Source: Lithospermum erythrorhizon
Lineage: Eukaryota > Streptophyta > Magnoliopsida > Boraginales > Boraginaceae
Direction: 5' to 3'
NCBI GenBank assembly: GCA_019722365.1
Contig: JADFUC010000006.1
Coordinates: 186,001 to 250,000, forward strand
DNA length: 64,000 nucleotides
Part shown: positions 24,645 to 35,200 of the stretch, piece after piece
Layout of the letters: the number at the start of each line of letters is the position of its first letter
How positions within the stretch are numbered: the first letter of the stretch is position 1
Notes under the pieces: model-generated
Database searches by the model: none
What the model was told of the DNA's origin: nothing
What the model saw: the letters and a program-made list of their open reading frames with translations, nothing else
Translations under genes and position numbers: made by a program

Positions 24645-25901
24645 ACTTGCAAACCATTCAAATCTTGGCGTACAAGCATTAAACTCCTGTCTTGTTGTTA
24701 TATGGGAAATCATTACAAATGAATACAAGAATTCTGTTTACAGGACAGACAGAAGCCTAAATATACCAAATTTCCCAAATTTAATGGTAATAGATTCAAA
24801 AATAGCAAAGTTAAATTATTAGTATTTAAAATTAACAGATTTGCAAGGCTAATTGACATAAAATTGATTTGAATCAAAATTATCAAAACACTATTAAAAT
24901 ATATCAAAAATACAATCATTGGAAACAACAAAAATTATTTAAAGTTTCATATTTCAAGTATACAACCTTAAAATTTAGAAACATATGACATTATATTTGA
25001 GAAGGACGAATTATATCAATACACATACTCATTAAACATACTCCAAGTTTAATCAATTATTAAAAAGATGTAGGGCATTTTTCAGGATTAATAATATATT
25101 AGATCCTTAATTTAGCCCACTCTAAAAATCAAGTTAAATTTAATATCGGCCGGGTGAAATTGAGGTATCGCAAATTATGAATTTACCACGATAACCCATT
25201 GGATCGGCCTATACTTCAAATAAAAACAATACAAAAAACATTAAATCTAAATCTATCCATAAAATATTGTGAATTTTGTTTTTCAGAGATTAAAAATAGA
25301 AAATTTACGAATATTAATTAACATACCAAGAGTAAATCAATTTATACAAAATAATATTTGAGGTCAAAATATGTAAGACCTTTCTTTTGACAAAGAAGGA
25401 GGGAATACCTCCGACTCCATAAAAGAAATGACTGAAGAAATTTATGTTTGCCGGCAACGGAACAGAGCGGCGTTGAGAAGAAGCTCGGTCTGTTCTCTAA
25501 AAGGCAGTTTGAATGTTAAACCCTATGATTCCTTTGTATTTAAAGACAACAATTTCTCCAACTAGGTCATCATTCTTGAATAACAAACTAAAATCTGACT
25601 TAGTAATGGGCTTTTATCGCGGATCAAGTAAACCCTTCCAACTTGATAAACTCTTGATAGGCTGTCTACTTGTTCGGCTTGTCTAAGCGAACTGTCATTG
25701 ATATAAATCGCTTGCACTCGTGTTCGTTAATCGGTGTTTAAATTGGTTGTAATATCCATTTGCTAAACTATACGCCAAACACAATGAATCTCTAATCTAG
25801 TACCAATATGTACCAAACATGGTATGCGATTTTATTTCGAACCGATTAATGGGTCTGTTTTTTGCCATTTTATGCGAATTGATTAATGAGATGGTTTTAT
25901 A

Positions 25902-26146
25902 CTCCCTCCGATTTTTTTAGTTGTTATTCTAAAGATAATTTTTTTGCTTTTAAAAAATAGTTTGTCATTCTATCATAATAAATCAGACTTTTGACTACTT
26001 TTTCTATTGAACTTGTCAACCAAATCCAATGATAATTTTAATTAATTGATATTTCATTTCAATGTAATATTTCGACTACTTTTTACTTCTTCCTTAATAA
26101 CAAGTAAAAAGATAAGTATTTAATAAGTAAAAAAAACTGGAAGGAG
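25902..26146. mobile_element. Stowaway-like MITE, about 245 bp
   Basis: The left end is ctccctccgatttttttag and the right end is the inverted form, ending ctggaaggag. Both ends are flanked by TA, the target duplication used by Tc1/mariner-type Stowaway MITEs. The ctccctccg terminus is the known Stowaway signature. The interior is AT-rich and non-coding, as expected of a non-autonomous element. Confidence 0.85.
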
Positions 26147-26149
26147 TAC

Positions 26150-27690
26150 TATTATATTTCAAACTGATTACTAACGAACATCCGAATTCAACATTATAAT
26201 ACATTATTACTCGATTTATGTCATTCATAGATAATTCTAGGCCGAAATCGGATAATGAACACTTCATTCATCCCAAAAAATTCAATTTGCATTTGAATTA
26301 GCACTTTCATACATTTATTTTACCCTCCATTTCACTCACTCAACAAGTCACTAGATTTTGTGATTTCATCTGAAATATTATAAACTCGCATGTGTGTCAT
26401 TGATGCATCTTAAGCATGTAATATTGTCAAATAATTGGGCACAAAAATATAATTATCGCTTCTTAATTTGTATCATAAAATAAAAAAAAGCCATGTAACT
26501 CGGGTTCGGTTGTAATTAACACATTCAACGGTCGATTACTTTGATGTACATAGTAAATTTAAATGGCCATTTTAATGGTCGACACTTGATACATAGTAAC
26601 TAACACATTTTAAATCCGGCCGACATTTCCGACATTTTCTTAGTAAGAAGTACTTAATGTAACCCGAGCTGAATCCAATAATGCCCAACTCCCACTGGGA
26701 CGGAAGAATGAGTAGGTCTCTTCTTGAAATCTCTTGCTATATCTTTTTGGATGCTCCGCCTTATAGTCCTCCGTCTCCATTTGAAAAATGTATGCCCCGA
26801 ACCAAATACATATCCGATTCCACTTAACACCTTCCAAGGGCTAAAACTCTAATACATAATCATGATTAGTACGCTGCCTTCATCTCTTCCTCATGACTAA
26901 TACTACTAATGGTGAAAATTCTGCAAGACGTTTGTCGTTAACTTAATTTTATGATAAAAGATATATCCGTATGTTAGTAAGATTGTTTACGAGTGGATAC
27001 TACAAATGCCAAGTAGTGCTCTAAAATTAGTCTCCCCTCTTGCTTATTCTCATGACGCACTTTACTATGTTTTAGTTTATCTTATCTCTACAACCATTGA
27101 CGTAAACAATTAATTTCTAGTGAATCCTATTTGTATGCTTAAAATAGTTTGTAAGGATCATGCTTTAAGGTGCGGCAAGAGTCCTCGCATTAAACGGTAT
27201 ATTTTTAATTAAAAACTCCCATCTCTCTCTTCCCCACCTAAGAGAAAACCCTTGTCAAGACAGCCCACTAGTCCACCACCAACCCTCCTTTTTCCACCTC
27301 CTCTCTTCCCCCACCTCATCCCTTCTTTCTTCACTATCTCAAATCCACAAATCCCTAAACTGGCTTCACCATTCCGCCTCAAACCGCCACTCATTCCCGC
27401 TTACTATCCAAAATAAATAAATAAATAAGTAGATAACTAAATATGAGATCTCTCCATCATTATCATCATATTACTATTTGATTGCAAAGTTTTTATTACA
27501 ATTTACAATGTTTACTATTTCTCAGAAGCTAAATTTTATGATGTAGATTTCAGTTCAAACTTTGTAATTTGAAACTATTTTACATTGGATGATTTTTTGC
27601 ATCAGTATTACTTTATCTGAATTTGCATAGTAGATATAGTTGATTTTTTGTATTTTTCGTGAATCGAGTAGAAGAGAGGATTTAATTCAT
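26150..27690. other. no recognisable gene
   Basis: The two longest open frames are on the - strand (26640-26837 and 27209-27394). The second simply reads a CT-rich tract and is glycine/arginine-rich. The first has no motif I know. There are no splice-site series around them that would make an exon model. Confidence 0.4.
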
Positions 27691-28390
27691 ACTATTATTA
27701 AAAAAAACCATGATATTTTATATTGTTGATACATACCATATTTATAACACAAATGATATTTCGATCTTAATTTCTGGGAAAAATTCGTGATTTAATAATA
27801 GATAAATAAAAACACATCTCAATACATTATTTGTATTTTATTTATCTTATATGGTATTAAAGTAATAAGGTATTTTATTATATGATATTTAAACGACGGT
27901 ATTGATATTATAGAAACACATTAAGAATTTATATTTTAGAAGATAATGGATTAGGGATACCATTACAAAAAGTCCTTTGACATTTCTACTAAGAACATAC
28001 CATACTTATAACACAAATGGTATTTCAGATTACCTCAAGATAATTTCTCGCAATCTCTTATTTAACAAAACATAATAAAAAAACATCTCAAACTATTATT
28101 TTACATTCTATTTACGCTTATATGATATTAAATAAACGAGGTAGTTTTTGCTACAACATTTTGAAATTGACGGTATTAGTGTATTACTATTATATAAAGA
28201 CATAAAAATACAAATTCTAAAATAATGGATACCATTATTAAAATGATAAATGTATTTCTCTATTGTCGACATGTACCATACTTATAACACAAATGGTATT
28301 CAAAACCCATTTCAAGATAATTTTCCACAAACTCTTATTACTAATACATAACAAAAACACATTTCAAAATAGTCAATTTTAAGTAATACT
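27690..28390. repeat. tandem array, unit about 264-276 bp, about 2.5 copies
   Basis: The landmark acataccatatttataacac, followed by aaatgatattt, begins at 27731, again at 27995 and again at 28271 (as atgtaccatacttataacac). Each is followed by caagataattt-like, then aaacacatctcaa, then a tatggtattaaa-like block and an acggtatt block. The third unit is partial. The units differ by many substitutions, so the array is old. Confidence 0.75.
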
Positions 28391-28589
28391 TCCTCCTAAT
28401 TGTATACACAACAAAAGAAAGAAATGAACGAAATTAACAAAATGATTTGATAAAAATTAAGTCAATTCGAGTAAAACAATACATACATGTGGCAATCGAA
28501 CAAAAATTCCAAAAGAACGCTTTTAATTCAAAAAGCCGAAGTTTTAAAAAATTAAAAACAAATTAATAAGCCAGCTTAAGCAACAAACT

Positions 28590-28815
28590 CGATAAAGATA
28601 ATCGGGTGGAGTCGCCGGAGTCAGCGGGAATTAAGGCCGCGCTGGCCGCCGCTTAAGCGGGAGACGCGGCCGTGCCGACGCTGGCCACGGGGTGGGGATT
28701 TTCGGCGGGACTCTGCCCGGTGAAACGCGGCCGCTGGGCATTGGAAGTGAGGCCAGCTGGCAGAGTGAGGACGGTTGGTAAGCGGTGCACGTGGTTCTGA
28801 GTCATGGGTAGCAAG
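28590..28815. other. isolated GC-rich island of unknown origin
   Basis: About 220 bases are strongly GC-rich (gaattaaggccgcgctggcc, gaaacgcggccgctgggcat) in otherwise AT-rich DNA, with gcggccg-type words repeated. No open frame of note and no structural RNA signature is visible. It may be a fragment of a GC-rich retroelement leader or a remnant of a promoter. Confidence 0.5.
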
Positions 28816-29403
28816 TATATTTTCTTTGTTTTATTATATTTGTTTTTGTAATAAATTAAAATTAAAGCAAATGAATAGTATCCTCGATTAATCTTAATTA
28901 ATGATCAAAAAATTATTTAAAAATAAGATATCCAATGGCCAAGATCAATGCTTACATCATGCTTACAAAAATTCCTAAACCTTCAAGAATTTATTGAATT
29001 TATGAACTAAATCCGATTCCAAAAGAATTTGGTCATCAAATATTGCATTTGTATACCTAACTTTCCCCTCTTTTACTCAACAAAATCTGACCAACTACCG
29101 ATGAGCATCAAAACAAACTTACAACAAAACTCAAAATAAAGTACCAATATGTCAAAATCAAAGAACTTGTATAAACATTCCACAGCTCTTTACCCTCCAG
29201 TCAAGTCACCCCTCCAGATTCAAACCCCTTTTCCAACTTTGGAACATTACAGAAGGGGCAGGCATTTTCCCATTATTTACCATTTTACCCCCAAACCCCT
29301 CAAAACAACACCTCACCTCCATTATTATTTACATTTACCCCCAAAAAAGGGAAGTTGCAAGAATATTACCTTTTACCTTTTCACTTTAAATTGAATTTTT
29401 CAT

Positions 29404-30264
29404 GGATAAATTGCATCCAATTCCCCTTTATTATTTAAAAGTTGTACCGTATCCCCCTATATTATTTAATAAGTTCTCTACCTCCCGGTGACATTGAATA
29501 TTTGCACATCATCCCTTAACATCCAAATTACCTGTAATCACTGCAAAGTTGTACTTCACACTCTATTTCCAGTGACTCGAGGTGACAAAATAATTTGCTC
29601 TCCAAACTGTAATGTTTTAGACCATTTTACCCAAGATTGGGAGGCTTCTACCTCACATTTCTTTAACCTTTTTATAATATTTTTTATTTTTACAACACGC
29701 TCCTCCAAATCAAAATGATGTTTTTGGGCTTTTACTATTAAGTTTTGACCATCAATTTTTATTTTTATTTTAATAAATATAAAATTGATATTATTGGATT
29801 CGTTTTTGAAATATTTTAATATAATTATTTTTATCATTTTTTAAAATATTCAAGGACAAAGTCATGTACACATAAAAATAAAAATATCAATTAATTGAGT
29901 TGAAAAGAAGTATATGTAATAAGCACTTATCACTACCTAAGTCTTAATTAAAGGGTTTAGTAGCATTCATAAATTGCAAGAAAGTATTATTATGAAAAAA
30001 TTGAAAGCAATAATATTATAAAAATATTTTGAACAATATATAAAAATGATATCAATATTTTTTGTGGATAATAAGAAATATAAAAAAGTGAATTGGCTGT
30101 CAAATTCGTGAATATCGATTTTTATTTTCTACCAAATAATTCAACTGCTAATACCAGTGAGAAAGTGTTGCACATTTAAAAATAATATATGGTACGGTGT
30201 TAATTAAATTATATAGGGGATACGTACAATTTTTAAACAATATGTGACGGGTGCAAATTACCTC
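29404..30264. mobile_element. long terminal-inverted-repeat DNA element, about 860 bp
   Basis: The left end (29404-29467: ggataaattgcatccaattc, then aaaagttgtaccgtatccc and cctatattattta) is the imperfect inverted complement of the right end (30200-30264: ttaaattatataggggatac, gtacaattttta, gacgggtgcaaattacc). The inverted repeats are about 65 bp, longer than in Stowaway or Tourist MITEs and in the range of Mutator-like non-autonomous elements. The interior has only chance open frames. No exact target duplication was found at the ends I can define. Confidence 0.65.
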
Positions 30265-30388
30265 ATTTTTGACACTCTTATTAAATGTTGCACTTCATAG
30301 CATATTTTAATTCCTTTTCTCATAAAAACAGCCTTAAAATGAATGGAACATTATATAAACACAGTTAGATATTAACTTCTAAAACAGA

Positions 30389-30630
30389 TACTCACTCTTA
30401 TCCGCAATTTACCACTCATGTGAAGAAAAATTTTCTCTTTCCTTTTTACTCGAATTTTAGTACTTAATGCCAACTTTATCATGATCTTCCACTTTTATCC
30501 TTTAATAAAATACTTTTGGTTTCACGATGAATCGCTATTTCGATGTATACCTTTTAGGTATAGTAATATTAATCAAATTCTTAATAAAATACTTTAACTT
30601 CATGATCAAGTAAATTGAGACGGAGGGAGT
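30389..30630. mobile_element. MITE copy with degenerate ends (Stowaway-like)
   Basis: The right end reads catgatcaagtaaattgaga then cggagggagta. The left end, at about 30389 (actcactcttatccgcaatt then taccactcatg), is a degraded inverted match. The related copy at 39855-40107 has cctccgttttaatttatttg at its left end, supporting one family. Confidence 0.5.
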
Positions 30631-30999
30631 ATAAATTAGAAGATATTTGTTCGATAATTACTATTTAATAAAGAGGGGTTATATTGATAGGAAACATTTT
30701 TATCAAAGAAACAGATTAAAATCAGAAATTACAATGTTTATTAATGAAAAGTTATTAATTATATTGCATTTCACTTCAATATAAAAATAATACATTATCA
30801 AAGCGATATACCATAATATGGTGCCAATTAAAAATTCCAAAAAAAATTTCAAACATTCTATGTACCTAATTAAGATACAGTACCAAAATTTGTTAAATAA
30901 ATTTGTACAGATTACCTAAAAGGTAAAAATAAGCTTGTATAATTGACATTAATATTTTTTTTGAGAAAATGGTACATATTACCTAAAATATACAAAATA

Positions 31000-32080
31000 T
31001 ATATATATATACGAGTATTATAAAATGATATAATTTCTAGAATTAAATCTAATCACTAATAAACAAAAACTTAATTTAACTATAACTTCTTTAAATTTTA
31101 ATCAGATAAACTATAAAGTGCAAATTTTATCAAAATATTTTAGAAACACAATTTTTATACCATTTCCTTCCCTACTAGCTGGAAACACTATACACACCAT
31201 CAAATAGTACTCCATATTTTTTTAGGAGTGAAATAATCATTTACCCTTAAATATAACTCCCTCACTCAATACACTTACAAATAAAGGAACAAATTATTAC
31301 TTTATATATTACATTGCTATATATAGTCACAAAAAATTTCGTCAATCGACAAAATTTTTGTGACAATATTACCTTCATACTTTTAGACTAACTATTTTAA
31401 TTATATTTCAATATTAATATATTTTATATTTGAAATCTTCCATATCCATTATTCCATTCTAAAAAATTCAAACCTCCACATCTTATCCCAATAATCAACT
31501 TATTTCATCATCCCAATTAACAAAACATAATATATTCCCTTTAATCATCTTCCATATCCATTACTCCATTTTGCATTTTCATGTTCATTCTAGTTCATTG
31601 GTACATTATTATTTTGTTCAAAATTATTTTCGGATGATTTTTATTGGGTACCCATATGTACGAAATTTTAACGTTAAATTATATGAAGTGGTAATTTAGT
31701 CTCTTTATCTAAATTTTGATTGTGTTTGGAAAATTTTTACGATTATATATAGCATCACCCATTACATTAACTAAAAAAATATTACTACTTCCAATCCATT
31801 TTAATTGACTTTCTTACATATATAAATCTTTGATTTTCAATTACTTTTTAATTATATTATTGAAAAATTCATTATTATGTAAAATACTAGTGCTCTCAAA
31901 TCCAACTCATTATATAAATTTTTTATTTTTATAATAATAAATTAATTAATAATCGATTAAGAAAAGTTGAATTTAAAAAAAGAACAATAATTAAAAGTGA
32001 TTGAGGGGAATATTTTAATGGGTGTTGATAAGAAATGCGACCCCGACACCAAAAGGACACCTCATCTCCCCCTCCCCCAA
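31000..32080. other. AT-rich upstream region of the PUX8-like gene
   Basis: No gene is visible. A near-palindrome lies at 31326-31364: gtcacaaaaaatttcgtc, 3-base loop, cgacaaaatttttgtgac. It looks like a remnant of a terminal inverted repeat rather than a regulatory site. A GC-richer tract (ctccccctcccccaag) lies at about 32066-32081, immediately before the TATA-like box. Confidence 0.4.
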
Positions 32081-32082
32081 GT

Positions 32083-32093
32083 TATATATTTAT
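32083..32093 (+). promoter_or_regulatory. candidate TATA box of the PUX8-like gene
   Basis: tatatatttat lies about 130 bases upstream of the ATG at 32219, following a C-rich tract. The spacing fits a short plant 5' leader. It is the best TATA candidate in the last 200 bases, but the start of transcription is not shown by the sequence. Confidence 0.4.
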
Positions 32094-32218
32094 CGCTCGC
32101 TAAAATACTTAAACCATAGTTTTTTCTACAAATATTAATCTATTAATCCTTAAATACACAATTATTTTCCTTTTCATATAGTATTTCTCAGTTTAATTTT
32201 CAAATTAAATCAGAAAAA

Positions 32219-35200
32219 ATGGCAACGCCTGATCAAGAAGCAATCGAAACATTCATGAGCATCACTGGTGTCCCTGAACCTACCGCAATTATTAAACTCC
32301 AAGTAATTATTTTTATTTTTTTGCTTAATTAATTAATTAATTTCCGATTATCATTATTTTTAATTGTGTATAGTTTAATTGTTTTGAATATTTTTAATTG
32401 TTTTTTGTGAACTATTTGAGTATTTGACAAATTATTATGATTGTAACATTTTGGTTGTTCGTTACTGTATTTATGAGTGATGACTAATTGGGTTTATAAT
32501 CAGTTATCAGTTTATGAAAATTTGGAAGCTTTTTGGTGATTGTAATAATTATTATCAAAATTTGGAAGCTTTTTGGTCATTTTAATAATTATTATGAAAA
32601 TTTGGAAACTTTTTGGTCATTTTAATAATTATTATGAAAATTTGGAAGCTTTTTGGTCATTTTAATAATTATTATGAAAATTTGGAAGCTTTTTGGTCAT
32701 TTTAATAATTATTATGAAAATTTGGAAGCTTTTTGGTGATTGTAATAATTATTATGTGTATACTGTATTTGGATGATTAATTGAAATTATTATGAAAATT
32801 TGGAAGCTTTTTAGTGATGCAATAATACTGTATTTGGATGATTAATTGGAATTATTATGAAAATTTGGAAGCTTTTTAGAAGTCATGTAATACCATTATG
32901 TAGACTGTAGTTATTGATTAATTGAATTGTTAAGTGAAAAAAATCGGAAGCTATTATTGATAATTGTAAATAGCATAGCTGTTGTCCATAAAAAAATTGC
33001 CGTGGTTTTGAGCATGCAATAGGTAGTTAATGCACGATGTACAAATTTTTAAACGAGAGGCAAGGAAGTTTATAAGACAAAAGGAGGTAGAGTACCTTCC
33101 CGAGAATTTTACAACGTAAGCAGATTATCAAATAAATTAAGACGATGTTGTTGGACCGAGTATTTTTAATGGTTTATTTTCATACCCTATGGAGTTATAT
33201 TTTCATAGTGGTTGCACTTCACGCTTCGTCAATTCAAAATACTTTTCATAAGACATGCGTAATGTCGTTGCATAACCAACACCCCTACCCCGCAGAGCCT
33301 CTTAAGGCACGGACTTTGGTCACATTTTAGTTAGTTCCTTACTTTTATTGAGCTAGAAAAATATGAATGCATGCCTTTCTTCAAGAAGGCTGCTTATTGG
33401 ATACTAAGCCAAACATGCTATAAACATAGCTTACAAACATGCTCTAAACATAGCTTACATTGACTAGGAAATAATTTGTTTATGATTTATTGAGTGTTTT
33501 GTTTTCATTTTGTTTGACTAGTGACATTGGTTACTTTCTTATTGTGTTGTGGTAGTTCCTGATATGTTCTTCGAGTACATATTATTCAACTCTTTTTCAG
33601 TTTGATGCTAACTAATAGAATGATTCCACATGACAATTTGGAATGCTGTGAACTGTGTAACTAAATGCAAGCATATTTCCCTGTAGATAAGTCTTCAAAA
33701 AGAATTGCATCTAATAGTATTGCCTTTTGTTCGGATTTATGGGGGCATTTATCATGAATGATCTCATATAATTAACATTGCATAATATGTTAGTTAATTA
33801 GTTCTGTTGTGCCTTTTATGTTCTTTTTTTGCTTCTAAAATTTGCTGTGAGTTGCCAATGGAGTTCGCTGGATGTTGTGATGGTATGCTGGTGGCAATCT
33901 TAATCAAGCTGTTAATGCATATTTTGCTGAAGAGGATGGAACTAGGTTGGTTCTCTCTTATGTGTTTTTAGTTTTCCTGGCAATTACTTATCTAGCCCTT
34001 GAGCTTAAAATGTCGTACAATATTTCAGAAGCCTGAGTACAAGTAGCTCAGTCTATGATTCTGTGTTATAATAGTCCTAATACTTTGTTATTCTGCTAAC
34101 TCTACAGAATACATGAACCAGCTGTTTCTGCTTCTGTAGATGATGCAATGGAGGTAGATGATAGATTTGAAACTGAGGTCTATAGGCCTCCTTTTTCACA
34201 TCTACCTTCTGGTGGGATTCTGAATCCATTTTCAATCTTGGATTCAAATTTCACTAGAAGATTGATTAATGGCGAAATCGATACGAGAAGTCGTGAACCT
34301 TTTGTTTCTCATCCAAGAGAAGTGAGGGAGATCCCAATTGAGGTTAAAGATGGATTGATACGTGAGGTTCAAGTCTGCGTTGCCCCGCCATTGAGGAGGT
34401 GACTGGAAGTGTTCATCCTCACGGTCCAGAAGTCCAGGGGATTGTCACAATTGACGATGGTGATGATGACCATGTTTCAACTGCTCCAAGTATGCATTCA
34501 AGACCAGATGTTGCAGGCGTTGTCGATGTCCCTGATCATAGCACTGATATTGAAGAAGAAATGATACGTGCTGCCATTGAGGCTTCCAAAAAAGATGCTG
34601 AGATGAATGAGCAACTTGATGTGTGTATTGCATGTCATGAATTTGTACATGATAAACCTTGATCTCATTTAGTACTTTCAATTGCTATTAACAATTAATA
34701 CATCATGCAGAATCAGAGTGACTCCATCCCTCGAGAAAGTCGATTTGTTGCAGAGGATCCTGAAATTGCACATGCTGTTTCCTTATCACTCAAGGTCTGC
34801 TTATTTGTTTTAGTTTTTGATAAACTCTATAATTAATTTTCTAGCTTTCTAACCTGAAGTCATTCCAGACAGCAGAGCAAGAAACAGCTTTGCGTGAATT
34901 GGAGGGAGGAGATGTAAAACCAAAACCTAGATCTTCTAAGTCTGCTAGAGAAGAGGAACTGCAGAAAATGGTATCTGCTAGTGGAAGGTACAACTTCATT
35001 TCATAACGTAATGCACCGGCTTGCTAAAAAATCCTTTGCGACTGTGAGTGATGTATCATTTTGGGTTTTGTTTATCTCCATGGTTTAATTTGTGAGTGGA
35101 GAGAAAGATGGTATGAGCAAACGAGGAATTCGTTCTTGTTTGTCTTCGACCCATAATTTAATGCTTCGACTTGCTAAAGAGTCTTTTATGCTGTAAGTGA

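Noticed and set aside
32516..32755. Regularly spaced repeats considered as a CRISPR-like array
   Set aside because: Units are directly adjacent with no distinct spacers, and the array lies in a plant intron. It is a minisatellite.
33145..33330. 61-codon open frame in intron 1 of the PUX8-like gene
   Set aside because: No in-phase splice sites join it to exon 1 and exon 2, and its sequence has no counterpart in the family.
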